Shown here: piece after piece, positions 1 through 11,799 of the stretch | Layout: each line of letters opens with the position of its first letter | How positions within the stretch are numbered: position 1 is the stretch's first letter | Source of the DNA: Sambucus nigra | Taxonomy: Eukaryota > Streptophyta > Magnoliopsida > Dipsacales > Adoxaceae | Length of the DNA stretch: 64,000 nt | Assembly: GCA_949130495.1 (NCBI GenBank) | Contig: OX422214.1 | Location: forward strand, 250,360,187 to 250,424,186 | Reading direction: 5' to 3' | Made by a program: the position numbers and the translations under genes | Notes under the pieces: generated by a model | What the model was told of the DNA's origin: nothing | The model's input: only the letters and a program-made list of their open reading frames with translations | Database searches by the model: none

Positions 1-620
1 ACAAAACCATAAATCTTATGGAGAGACGAGGGAAACGAGAGAAAAATACTTGATCGTCAGTGGCGGACCCAGGATTTTCAACCAAGGGGTGCGAATTGTT
101 TTACAAAGGTCGGGGGGTTCGGGGGAGGGAGGCCCCAAGGCAATTTTTTTAGGGTAATTTTTACTTTTTTTACAATTTTTCAACCCTAAAAATGTTAATG
201 TTTATATTCACCCATTTTTTGCTCCCACTTTGTTTGAAGACTTTTTTTGAAATACCTCAACAAAATATTACCCTAAATTTTAAATTACAATAAAAAAATT
301 CAACATAATTGCCCTAAATTTGAAAATATATTCCAAATTATGTTTCGACAATTAAAATTAACAGAAAATGAGAAAACTAATATAATCACGGAATAGGCAA
401 CAACCCAATAACAAATAATCAATACTTTTATTTTTTAAATACTAATAACCCAATACCCAAAAAATCTATATTTTCAAAAATTTAAACAAATATAAGCTAA
501 ATAGGGAATCCATTGAACTTGAAACAAATATAGGGTAAACAGTGAATAAAAAATTAACAGGTAACAAATACCCATTGAACTTGAACTTAAAAACGATAAA
601 TCTATTAACTGAATGAACTG
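1..620. other. Unassigned AT-rich sequence
   Basis: No convincing coding sequence is seen here. At about 59-150 there is a GTGGCGGACCCAGGATTTT-type stretch followed by G-rich sequence; similar stretches recur in many plant genomes as part of dispersed repeats, but I cannot name the family. The rest is A/T-rich with short direct repeats. It may be the interior of the CACTA-like element whose terminus lies at 1035. Confidence 0.3.
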
Positions 621-1035
621 TTGTGTGTGAATCCATTGACAAATATGTTAATTTACCTATTGAGTGAATCTATGAGCCGGAGGAGAGGGGAAGGGATGAT
701 CTCTGGCCGAGATGGACGTCCAGAGGAGGGAGAGGGGCGATCAGTTATCGTGCATCAACTTCGTGCGAGGTATACCAATTTCGCATGCTGTATGAAGAGA
801 CGAACGAGTTGGGGAGGTATAGAGAGAGACGGGAGAGAGTTGGAGAGTGGAGCCGCTCGCTCCTCTCCCACTTTCTCTTTTTTTTTTTAAAATGGCTTTT
901 GCATTTAATTCCAATATATTTGTAACGGATTTTTGCTATTGATAATGGATTTTGTCCGTTACAAATGTGTAATGGACAAAATCCATTACAAATAGAAAAA
1001 AAAATACGTTACAATTTTCCTCATTTGGTGTAGTG
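621..1035 (-). mobile_element. CACTA-like transposon end (terminal and subterminal part)
   Basis: The segment ends at 1035 in TTTGGTGTAGTG, which on the minus strand reads CACTACACCAAA, the start expected of a CACTA/EnSpm terminal inverted repeat. The subterminal zone is rich in inverted repeats, as CACTA ends usually are: an 11-bp perfect pair at 919-929 and 955-965 (TTTGTAACGGA), and an 8-bp pair at 969-976 and 982-989 (GTAATGGA). A GA/CT-rich block at about 670-880 could be a first exon on the minus strand, because AATAGGTAAATT near 650-660 resembles a splice donor. The other terminus is not in the window, so the element's extent is unknown. A second CACTA-like end with the same 12 bases lies at 59127. 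Confidence 0.5.
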
Positions 1036-3298
1036 CGATGGCCAAGGGTCGATCGATCGACCCTACAGAAATTTTGACAGTTTCGTCTAGTGTTGTTTAA
1101 ATGGGATAATTCCAAATTTAATTATTTCTGGATTATTTATTTGAGTAAATAAATATCTAATAAGGGGAAATTGTTCCTAGCCATTTAAGGGAGTTAATTA
1201 TGGTTAGGAAGGTGCCAAATGGTGTGGCACTTAATGTGTAGTTTTTGAGGAAAAATAAATTATGGAGTTAGATACTTGGGGTTCCTAAAAATAGAGTGGG
1301 GACCTCTAAATTATTATTTGAGTGAATCGTATACTTGAGGATCATGGAAAGTAGAATCCATGACTTAATTAATTAGGGGTGTTCGGGACGAGTAACACTC
1401 GGGGTAGTATATCGGCGGGGAATTTCATATATATTATGCATGTAAAAAAAAATTTTAATATGCCCCTAGATGTTCGAGTAAATCCTAGGATGTGAGTAGG
1501 ATGGAAATAAATTATAGAGGCTAAAGATATTGAGCTACTATCCGGTGTCGGTTGACGACTATTATTAAGTAATGCTATACCTATGGTACTAAAATAAGTT
1601 GAGAATATACTAATTTAATTATTTTGAATTGGTATATTCTAGACTATATATATAAATCTTTGAAAGTGATTAAGGTGCGAGTTATATATTAAGTAAGAGA
1701 ATACTTATTTGATTAGTATTTTAAGCGTGTGAATACTTAGATACTATTACGAATGGGAACATTCGGGGTTTTTGGCTATCGCTATGAGAGTTTGGAAATT
1801 ATAACCTTATGTATTGAGAAGTGCTATAGATTATATATACGACGTTGTTATAGCATATATAATATGATACGGAAATACATATATATTTGTGTGTGATTGG
1901 TATATTTGTACTTTATAGGCCGGTTCAACGGGATTTCCTTTGGCGTAGGGTTGGACAACCAGATTATATATTTTTCTCTAGTGCGATCCAGGGAGGTTGC
2001 GCGATGTGGGTGAATACCCTAGCTTGAGGAGCAGGGAGAGTATATCCCCAGGTCATATCATTTTACGTTCAAGTGCGATGTGTGTACTCCGCTTGCAGGG
2101 GGAATATGATCGCACCATTGTGTATTTTTACCATGACCATGAGTAAGTCTGGCTTTGTACCGTGGTATAGTGAGTAAACCCGGATTTGGATAGGCACCAT
2201 GAGACTGCATCCTCGAGTTATAGCTCGGTGGGATGGTTATTATACTTATGATTGTGATAGGTATAATTATACTTGTTGCATATAGTATATTGCGTGTTTA
2301 TGAAGACGAGATATCATATAGCGTTATCTTGTGTAAAGAGAAAAAGGAATAAGGTTGTATTCTCATTCCGGGAGATTATATCCGGATTTAAATTGTGATT
2401 AGTATATTAAAGTGAGAACTATATATATTTATATACGAGTTTATATATATATATATATATATATACGTTATGTGCTGAGGGCTTAATGAATCCCGACGAT
2501 CAACATTGCCAGGTAGTAGTGTCTCGGGGGGGTTCCTTATTTGGATTTCGCTTCGCGAGACACCCCACGCACGAAACATAACACATTGTTGGGAATGGGG
2601 AGAAGTTTAATCCTGAGTACTTGGGTTCCCAAGGACTTTTAGTAGTATGGATGAATAGATTGTTCAGATAGGGTAGCTTAACTAGGTTGTCTAAAAGGTA
2701 TGGGATAGGTGCGCACTATTAGAAGAGAGCGAGGGATATCTCATGAGAGTGGGATTTCAATTTAAATATGAGAGATTTCATATTTTTAAAATATGGCATT
2801 TATGCACTTGCTAAATATTTTCAAAATCGGCTCTGACCCGTTTCTCTATTTTCCTCTCTTGCTATATATGTATATATATTAGGTGTTCAGACACAGGGAC
2901 GCCTGGATGATGATTCCTTCGAGCCATACATTTCCTGCAGCAGCTGTGGATGCATGCAGGTTAATTTTAGACGCTTCTATCCTTGAGATCTAGATAGGAG
3001 GTACTGTAGAAACATTCGGGTCGATAGCCCAATTGTATTCATTTATTCTTTTACCGCCTTTTTATGCGACATTCGATTTGGTTGTAATATGTTAAACCGA
3101 GTGTTTGGTTATTTTTATTTTATTTCATTTTTATATATATAAACTGTGTGTTTGTTCCCCTTGATTTATTTGATTAAAATGATTATTTAAATAAAACTTT
3201 TACGCCAGCCTAATAGGTTATTAGTAATTAATTTGGTTTTCGACAGTGATGTTGAGAATGAACCATATGAGACTCCTGTTTTAATTTGGTATAGGTCC
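1036..3298 (+). mobile_element. Truncated Tekay-like gypsy LTR (family E')
   Basis: This is LTR sequence of a Ty3/gypsy chromovirus, recognised by similarity to the reverse complement of the solo LTR at 54274-57849. Shared landmarks in order are a CGGCTCTGACCCG hairpin (2828-2840), an AGGTGTTCAGACACAGGGACGCC block (near 2881-2904), and TTTTCGACAGTGATG near 3237. Both LTR tips are missing. The 5' side abuts the CACTA terminus at 1035, and the 3' side stops matching near 3298, just after GGTATAGGTCCCTT. It also has the GTCTCG/CGCTTCGCGAGAC block near 2520-2570 seen in families E and F, and a TA microsatellite at about 2441-2466. No flanking internal region is present, so it is either a solo or a broken LTR. 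Confidence 0.7.
1046..1063. repeat. 18-bp perfect palindrome in LTR E'
   Basis: GGGTCGATCGATCGACCC equals its own reverse complement over all 18 bases. It is followed about 15 bp later by AATTTTGACAGTTTCG. The same arrangement recurs in other LTR families in this window. Confidence 0.9.
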
Positions 3299-3700
3299 CT
3301 TCAAAACCATAAGGGAATTTTAGAGTCCTTAAGATTGGTTGAGTAGTAAAAGTATAGTCTGAATGTGTGAAATATAAGAGAATGTTGACCAACCTCGAAC
3401 AGTCACATCTCAAGTTTTGCCTAATTCAACAGATACTTTACAAGGAAGAAACTTTTACAGACTGGAGTTTAGGTTACTTTTCTTGTGTTCCTACAACAAA
3501 TCAACCCTTGGTTTTTTCCCACGTGGTGACTATTTATCTACTACGATGGTCTGCATTCTTCATGTTGGTCAGCCTTCCAGCCGAGCAGCTACCTTCTGGG
3601 CCGACTTAGTGATTGCTGACTAGGATTGGTGCCATGTAAGGAGATAAGTGTCCATTTCTAATTGGTCCATGTAGATGGATAAGGTGCAGTGTATTACCTT
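3299..3700. other. Unassigned sequence between two LTR fragments
   Basis: This gap lies between the broken end of LTR E' and the first recognisable part of the LTR of element D. Short open frames of 60-80 codons exist on both strands but show no motif or family resemblance. I see no gene. It may be filler or the remains of an older insertion. Confidence 0.3.
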
Positions 3701-5720
3701 CATAATTAATTTTCCAATCGCACTCACTTGAGACCTTTACTTACCTTTAATCTACAGTGCACACCTAACACATTCATTTCATTATCCTAAACATGCTACC
3801 CAATATAACTAGGACAATAACTGGTAACATAGCCCATCCTTCTAATAATCGCCACTAACTAATATGCACTACTTTTATTAGGTATAGTTTCATAGGTATT
3901 AGATGGCTACACACATGCTTTAAATAGACATTTACACAACTATATCATATACACCTACATATATATCACTCACTATATACATATATACCACATCCACAGA
4001 GCAGGATCTCGTGGATGCATCCTTCGTGTGCTATCAGACTCCAGGCATACCACATACTACAATTGGGCCATTGGGTCGAAATCTCACCACCGAACCCAAA
4101 TTGTAAACACAAATAATAAAGGCAGTCATAAATATATGTTTGGGGGTCTCAACCATAACACATCGCACCAAACCAATCTCCAAACTAATACCTAGACTCA
4201 CACATGGATAGTGGCCATGAAACAGTATTGCGACCTTGGGAATCAATCAAACACATGTTGATTAATGCCAGGGTGAACTGACCACTACGCGCAACCTCCT
4301 ATCGATAGTACTACCAAGTAGGTATGTTCCAAACCAATCCCAAGGTTTGAAACGACTTCTCAATTTTCAATTTAGTGTTCATTCACTTGTTAATCGCTTC
4401 ATCTCACTCTAATATAATTATTGGTTGGCCTAAAAAATGGACCAACCCCCTGATAATATTCCCAGGTAATCGCAATCTATTCTGGGAATCCATACGCCCA
4501 TTTATCCAACACTAACCGGTCAAAATAATGCGAAATGAAATTTCTGGATAGGCCAAAAAGATGAATTGGTTCCCAGGTAGATCGAACCGATTTGTTCTAC
4601 TGAATCGATTTGCTCCCCCGATTCGATTTGATGGGCTGACCTTCGTCTTCAATCTCAAGATTTCATCTCCCAAACCCATCAACGAAGGTCTTAAACCTCC
4701 AAAAATGATAAATTAAGATCCTAAATACATCTATAAACATCTCAGATTTATTTTAAATCATATCTAAACCTGAATCCAACATTTAATCTCAAGGATTCCT
4801 AATCATTAATTCAATTCACTCAATCTAGAATTAATCAAACTTTAAAACCCATTGATTTAACCCCTATCAATGTTCATCATTATCATATTCAAATTCCCAG
4901 ATTTGAATCACGAATTTCATCCATATTAATACCCAATCACGTTAAACACAAATCAAACCTCTTTATTATTCCCTGTGATTACATCCTTAATTTCCAGATT
5001 AATAATTAATTAACTATGGACATAATTAACTACAGAAAAGCAAATCTAAAGCAAGTAAACACTTGCCTTGACGGATTAAATCCGAAGCTTGACACATTAT
5101 AGATGAATTGATTCCGAAGGTGGACCTTCCTGTATTCTCCAAGCTTTCTTTCTCTCCTTTTCTCTTATTTTCTTCTCTCTTTTGATCTCTCCCTTAATCT
5201 CCACTAAGCAGAGGTTATATGAGGATACTATCCACCGCACTAAACCTTAAATACCTCTTAATTAAACCCTAATTTTGTATTTGGGTTAAGTCCTAAGGGT
5301 AAAAACATGACATACCCGTATACGGGTCGTTCTATGTCTAAAAAGCCCCTAGAACCCAACTATAACCCCCTGTAGCTATTCTGAACTATTTCAACCCATT
5401 CCAAATCACCGGTCAAATAAAAAAGGCCATATGAGTAACCAAACTAAAAATGTTCAACCATTTCATTAATCGGGCTCGACACGTGCGTACAGTATGCTTC
5501 ACCCTTAAATATTTAAATCCGTTGTTTTAACTCTCTAATCACATAATATAATAATTCGCATCGTTATTTAATTTTTACATGCAAGTAAATAATTTTAATC
5601 ATAAATATTAATTGTAAACCTGTTAATTAATATTTATTAAAATTAATTTAATTTAACAATTAAATTAATAATTAAATGCACATGTTGGATAAAATACTCT
5701 TAAAAGTATGAGGTATTACA
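3701..5720 (-). mobile_element. 3' LTR of degenerate Tekay-like element D
   Basis: In the minus orientation the LTR begins TGTAATACCTCATACTTTT at 5720 and runs toward lower coordinates. It is bounded on its inner side by a purine-rich tract (5721 to about 5735). Part of it (about 4740-5720) matches the other LTR copy at 10790-11640 with many substitutions and indels, so the insertion is old. The outer boundary is not clear, and 3701 is only where LTR-like sequence becomes recognisable. A region near 4575-4635 with repeated ATCGAT/TTCGAT pieces could be a decayed version of the TCGA palindromes seen in younger LTRs. Confidence 0.6.
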
Positions 5721-8700
5721 TTCCCACCTCCTAATAACGGAGTTCTGGATGCTTTTCTCACATGTCATCCTCACGCTCCCATGTCGATTCGGCGACATTG
5801 TGATGCCCCACTGCACACGTACTAATGGTACCACCTATAAATGAAGATTTTGCTCACTACGATCAAAATGGCAACATGTCTCTCCTCATAAGTAATGTCT
5901 AGATGCAATTCTATCTCCTTTAATGATATATTCTAGTAATCCAAGTCATCCATGAAACACCTCCTCAATGATGACACGTGGAACACATCGTGAATCTGCT
6001 GTAAGAGCTCCAATAAGGAAAGCCTATATGCAACTGACCATACCCTATTAATGATGGGAAAAGGCCCCATATACCTAGGTGTTAGCTTCCCTTTCTTACG
6101 GAGCCTCATCACTCCCTTCATGGGAGATATCCACAACAACACTTGATCACCCACGACAAAGTCCAAGTGCCTCCGATTTGCATTGACATAACTCTTTTAA
6201 TGATCATGAGCTACTAGAATACGAATCCTAATCATTTTAGTCTTCGTCGATGTATCTTCAATCATGTAAGGCTCAAGAAGTTTGTTGTCTTATAACCAAC
6301 ACGAGGGAAAATAACAAGGTCTCCTGTATAAAGCCTCGAAAGGCTCCATGCTAATAGTAAACTGGTACGGGTTATTATACGTAAACTCTAACAACAGTGG
6401 ATACTGCTTCCAACTACCATTAAAATCCAAAATACACATTATTAACATATTCTTCAGCATTTGATTCACCCTCTCCTTCTGCCAATCGGTCTGCAGGTGA
6501 TACGATGTGCTCAAACACAACTCCATCCTTATCGCCTACTGAAAACTCTACTAGAAGTGGGACACAAAGATCTTGTCCCGATCTAAAGTAATGTTGAGAG
6601 GGAATCCATTACTATCATTATCCCTGCAATGAAAAGTTGGGTATACATCTATGTCATATAGTTAACCCGAACAGGTAAGAAATGAGTTACCTTAGTCAAA
6701 TAGTCCATAATAATCCAAATGGAATCATGACCCCTCTACAACGTTGGTAACCCCATGATAAAATTCACTGATACATATTCTCTTATTTCCACACCAAAAT
6801 CTACAATGGTTTTAAAACCTCGAATAGTCTCTAATGATCAACCTTCACCATCTGGGAAGTGGTGCAACTAGAGACAAACACTGGTATGTATGCTTTGTAC
6901 TGACCCACCAATTTTGCCTCCTCATATCTTGGTCCATCTTATTCCCCCTAGACGAACTGAAAATTGTGACCCATGTGACTCCCCAATGACTGTGTGTCGT
7001 AGGTCCTTATCATTTAGGATAATCAATCTCCCACTAAATCATAAGACACCGTCAAAACTAACTGAGTAAGACTCTACACCGTCTTCAAATAACTTCTGTA
7101 TCTTCTCCTGATAAGAAGGATCCCCTATTTTTGCCTTCACAACTCTTAAAATGATCTCGAGTGTAATGGTCATTACTGCTATATAAGCCCTAATTACCTT
7201 CTCCCCCTGACGAAGCTCATCTTACTTCTCTTTCCATACTTTTGCCAACTATCCCGCAAGCTTAGGGTTTAATGGATCTACCACCGCGTTAGGCTTTCAT
7301 AGATGGTACTGAATATCAAACTGGTAGTCCTTCACGAATTTAAGCCACCTATGTTGCCTCATATTCTGCTCTTTCAGCATGAAAAGATACTGTGGTTATT
7401 TATAGTCCATAAACAACTGAAACTTCTCCCCCAATAAATAATGCCTCCAAATCCTCAAGGCAAAAGCAACTTCTACTAACTCTAATTCGTTCATCGGGTA
7501 GTTCTTCTCGTGGGTCTTAAGCTTATGAGATAAAAACATTATAGCACGCTCCTCCTGTTGTAGAACTCCTCCAAGTATCTGTAGGGATGTATCAATAAAA
7601 ACAAAGTACTCCACTCCTCCCCTAGGCAATGCGAGCACTGGGGTTGAAGTCAACCCGTCGTTTAGCTCATCAAAAGCTAACTGACAGTGATTATACCAAA
7701 CAAATGGTATGACCTTACGAGTCAAATTTATTGAAGGACCAGTAATCTTAGAGAACCCTTTAAGAAACCTGCGGCAGTGACCTGCTAACCTTAGAAAACT
7801 ACGAACCTCCATCGATGTCGTAGGCTAGCCTCACTTCTTTACCGCTAACATTTTCCTCTGATCCACTAAAACCTCCCTCTCGGAGACTATATGACCCAAG
7901 AACTACACCTCTCGTAACCAGAATCCACACTTCTCTGACTTAGCATATGACTGATGGTCCAAAAAAGTCTAAAGAACCATTTACAAATGATTTGCGTGCT
8001 CGATCTTTGTCCAAAAATAACTCGGGATGTCATCTATGAAGACAATAAAAAGTTAATTTAAGAAATCCATGAACACTCTATTTATGAGATCTATAAAAAC
8101 TGTAAGTGGGTTGGTTATCCTAAACGGCATAACCATAAACTCATAATACTCGTATCTCATTAAGAATGTGGTTTTGGGTACATCCTTCTCCTTCATATGC
8201 AACTAATGCTAACTTAATCTTAAATCAACCTTCGAGAAGTAGGTTTCTCTTCTCAGTTGATCGAATAACTCATCAATACGCAGTAACATATACTTGTTCG
8301 GAGTCGTGATCTTGTTCAACTCCTGGTAGTCAATACCTCAATAACCCATATTTCTTATTAAAAAATAGTACTGGAGTGCCCCAAAGGAAGGTAGTCCTGT
8401 GGTTAAATCCCTGCCTTAAAAAGCTGTTGAATTCAATCTCTCAATTCTTGCATCTTTAATGGAGCCATACGATATGGTGCTCGCGCTATCAGCCTAGTCA
8501 TCGGCGCTAAGTCTATTACAAATTCAATCTCCTAACTCGACAACAACCCTAATATATCCTGAAATACGTTAGAAAATTCCCTAACCATAGGGTTAAAATA
8601 TAACGAGATGATAATACCCTCCTAAGTATCATCCTTGATGTAATATAAATGCATAATCGATCCGCCCTTGGGATGAGGCATCGCCACAAGAAATATATCC

Positions 8701-9265
8701 TGCCCTGGAATAGAAAGCATGATAGTCCTAATATAACAGTCAACCAATGCTCTATACATCACTAACCAATTCACCCCCAACATAACTTCATACTCATACA
8801 TCTCTAAAATGAGCAAATACGCTACCAAACATAACTTCCCAATGTACAGACCCATTCCCTTGAAGATGTAACGGATAGAGACTCGATACCCAATGGTGAA
8901 TCTACCGTCATAATAATATCAGACGTCGTATCCATTAAACCCATCTATCATGCGAATATAATGATAACAAAAAAATCTTACGCTCATGTGTCAAATAATA
9001 CTCCTATAATGTGTTCGTGAATAGGAAACATACCCTCAACTACTGGCAACGTTGGTGGAATAATTATCTTATCGACATTATAAACACGCCCAAACTGTTG
9101 TTTCCCCTACTGAGGTAGCACTGATGGATCTATAGGTGGATTCGGTAGTTATGGAAGGCACTGCCCCTATGGGCGTCTTGTTGCTAACCCCTATCTCTAT
9201 TTGATCAAGCACGGTGCATGTGGCCCTGCTCCCCACATACAAAACACCTCCCTGCAAAGTCTTCA
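5721..9265 (-). pseudogene. pol pseudogene of element D (protease, RT, RNase H, integrase, chromodomain relics)
   Basis: This is a shredded gypsy polyprotein read on the minus strand. Recognisable pieces run from high to low coordinate. A protease-downstream stretch with YEVMLGVNWLV lies at 8622-8855. Reverse-transcriptase relics at about 8320-8210 show RIDELFDQL and YFSKVDLR. An RT-connection/RNase H block at 7396-7812 shows VRSFLRLAGHCRRFLKGFSK, then AFDELNDGLTSTPVLALP and [15 protein letters not shown]. An integrase core fragment at 6290-6526 shows NQMLKNMLIMCILDF and FEALYRRPC. A C-terminal segment at 5933-6166 shows VRLRKKGKLTPRYMGPFP-like sequence. Frameshifts and stops separate all of these. 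The order and sequence match elements A and B, so assignment to the Tekay/Del chromovirus lineage is firm; activity is excluded. Confidence 0.75.
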
Positions 9266-10310
9266 AGCCTATGGCCCTACTATCCTTGACGAGGATGCCC
9301 CAGTCGCTATCCCTGCTGCCCTGTTATCCCAAGTCCTGGTGGTTTTTAGTCTGTTTCCCCTGGCGATTCTGGCCCTGAGGAGCACATTATTGGCCCTAAT
9401 GGCCCTGCATGTACCCATTATTACCCAAACTGAACATCTTAGCTGAGTTCCTATGCTGGGAGCCCTACTCCTGCTGCTTGCCCTACTTTTACGACACCTC
9501 TTTAGCGCCACTACCCCCAATCTTGCGCTACTGGATCGACTCTATTGACCTTTTTGCTCCCCTCAGATTGGAGAGATAATCCTGGTAGTGTAGCGGTGTT
9601 AATGACATCAGTGTAAGTCCCCAATGTTGGGTTACCCAACAGATCTTGACGAATTCTCCACATGATCCCGTCCATGAACTTTAATATTCTTTTCTCATCC
9701 ATGTTTACCACATTTGGCATAAATTTTTCTAGTAACCCCTCCTCATACTCGGCCACTATCACGTCTTCTTGTGTGAGGTTTAAAAATATCATCATCATCT
9801 CAGTCTGTACTACTAACGGAAAGAACTTACGATCAAACTGCCCCCAAAACTCCTGAATAGTAAAAATATCCCTCTCCTCTAGCATGCTGACTATCTCCCA
9901 CCACTACAAAGATCCTCCAAATAGCTTAAAAGTATCTAGTGACTGCTTCTGAGTGTCACTACACTCAACCATACGAAGTTGCCTATAGATATTTTTCTTC
10001 CTTTGGCTCACTGCAACCACATCTGTACTCCCCTGAAACTCTAGTGGATGGCCTTTTTGAAAGGCCTCCCTAACTTACTCCCACACTGACAACAGAGTGT
10101 GAGTTTGCACTAGTACTACCACTAGTGGATGTGCATGAGGCAGGTTCGAGGCCAAGGCTTCCAGGGAAGCGTTAACTACCTGCACTATTATGGTAGTGAC
10201 CTCTGCTACGATCACAGTCTCTTGGGCGTCCTGCGGATACGATTAAGCCTCCCTCTTTCCAACTCTTCTTACTGCCCTGGTCTCCCTCTCCTCGTATTTG
10301 TAAACTCAAA
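9266..10310 (-). pseudogene. gag pseudogene of element D
   Basis: The longest surviving piece (9511-9885) has the retrotransposon Gag core seen in elements A and B: EERDIFTIQEFWGQFDRKFFP, then AEYEEGLLEKFMPNVV, then FMDGIMWRIRQDLLGNP. A zinc-knuckle relic, VCGEQGHMHRA, can be read on the minus strand near 9245-9215; its last cysteine is lost and a stop follows. The start region toward 10300 is degraded and no initiation codon can be assigned. Gag would form the cytoplasmic virus-like particle in an intact element. Many in/dels make this copy non-functional. Confidence 0.7.
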
Positions 10311-10477
10311 CAAAAAAAAAATTGTATGATATTCCACTTAAGTATATAACAGTAGCAGTAGAAAGAAAATGCACAATATAAAAACAACAGTCCTAAACAT
10401 AGGGCTCTATATCAAAGGAACGCAACGCTAATAATGTAGTAAATCCACACAGATCCTAAAAGACACTAGAACCCAAT

Positions 10478-10490
10478 GCTCTGATACCAA
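10478..10490 (-). other. Primer-binding site of element D
   Basis: On the minus strand the sequence reads TTGGTATCAGAGC directly inside the LTR edge at 10492. This matches the 3' end of plant initiator-methionine tRNA, the usual primer for Tekay-type and many Copia elements. It fixes the orientation of D. Confidence 0.8.
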
Positions 10491-10491
10491 C

Positions 10492-11648
10492 TGTGATATC
10501 CCGCCTATTATATACCAGTTCATCAAGCCTTTATTAAAATTAAATAGGAATCAAATATGATTTCATTCTTAGCATCACTATCGTAACAAATAAATAAATA
10601 TAACTAACATAAATTTATACCAAATAAAATGACAGTCGAGCTGATCGAGAATAGTCATAAATAATGTAAACCAAATAAACGAGGGTTGTACATGGTTCGA
10701 GTTTGTTCGGTTCCACTATAGAACCAAAACCAAAACCAAAACCGAAATGGTTCAGTTCTCTGGTTTTGGAACCAGATCCCAAATACATATATAAAAATCC
10801 CATATGTATTTTAAACTCGATCTAAACCTGAATCCAATGTTTAATTCCAAGGATTCCTAATTATTTAGTCAATCCACTCAATCTACAATTAATCAAACAA
10901 TAAATCCCACTGATTTAACACCTATTAATGTTCATCATTTTCATATTCATATTCCCAGATTTAAATCATGAATGTTTTCCATATTAATACCCAATCACAC
11001 TAGCATATTAAATACAAATTAAACCTCTTCATTATTCCCTATGACTACATCCTTAATTTCCAAATTAGTCGTTAATTAAATATGGACATAATTAATTGTA
11101 GAAACGTAAATTTAAAGCAAGTAAACACTTACCTTGATGGATTAAAATTCGAACTTTGACACGTTCTAGATTAATTAATACTGGAGATGGCCCTTCCTCT
11201 CTTCTCTAATCTTTTTTCTCTCTTTTTCTCTTCTCTTTCGATCTCTCCATTAATATCCACTAAGCAGAGGTTAAATGAGGCTTCTATCCACCCCCACTAA
11301 ACCTTAAATAACTCTTAATTAAACCCTATGGGTAAAAAGATGACCACACCCCTATCTGGGTCGTTCTATTTATATAGAGCCCCCGAAACCCAACTATAAC
11401 CCCCGAGTACCTATTTTGGACAATTTCTACCCATTTCGGATCACTGTTTCACTCAAAAATGTCATCTCAGTCAGTGAACTAAAATAATTCAATGATTTCA
11501 TTAATTGGGCCTAACACATGCGTAGAGAATTCGCCGTATTAACTCTCCAGCGATATAATATAATAGTTTCCCAATAAGTAAATAATTTTAATCATAAATA
11601 TTAATATTAAACTCGCTAATTAATATTTATCAAAACCAATTTAATTTT
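10492..11648 (-). mobile_element. 5' LTR of element D, broken
   Basis: It starts (plus reading) TGTGATATCCCGCC at 10492 next to the PBS and is recognisably similar to the other D LTR from about 10790 onward. A block around 10630-10780 with a repeated AACCAAAACC pattern has no counterpart in the left copy. The LTR is cut at 11648, where LTR G begins, so its last ~80 bp are missing here. Confidence 0.6.
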
Positions 11649-11799
11649 TGTAGGAGGGGCTTAATGATAAGCCTCTCATTAAATTATTAAATGAGATTAG
11701 AGATTATTAATATTGACAAAAGTCCATGTGTTTATGTGACTGATGTATTATTATGCGCGTCCGGTATATCACGTGTATTTGTGTATTATTTATACATTA
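11649..11799 (+). mobile_element. LTR of element G, left part
   Basis: It begins TGTAGGAGGGGCTTAATG and contains a near-perfect hairpin (GAGGGGCTTA with TAAGCCTCTC). It is interrupted at 11799 by the Copia insertion and continues at 21807-22266. The two parts together give about 611 bp, a plausible LTR that ends CTTACA before a PBS-like sequence. No second LTR copy was found. Confidence 0.5.
11795..11799. repeat. Target-site duplication CATTA (left)
   Basis: CATTA flanks the Copia element here and again at 21802-21806. The match fixes the element ends at 11800 and 21801. Confidence 0.85.

Noticed and set aside
621..890. 89-codon plus-strand ORF
   Set aside because: It runs across the GA-rich subterminal block of a CACTA-like end, with low-complexity composition and no domain.
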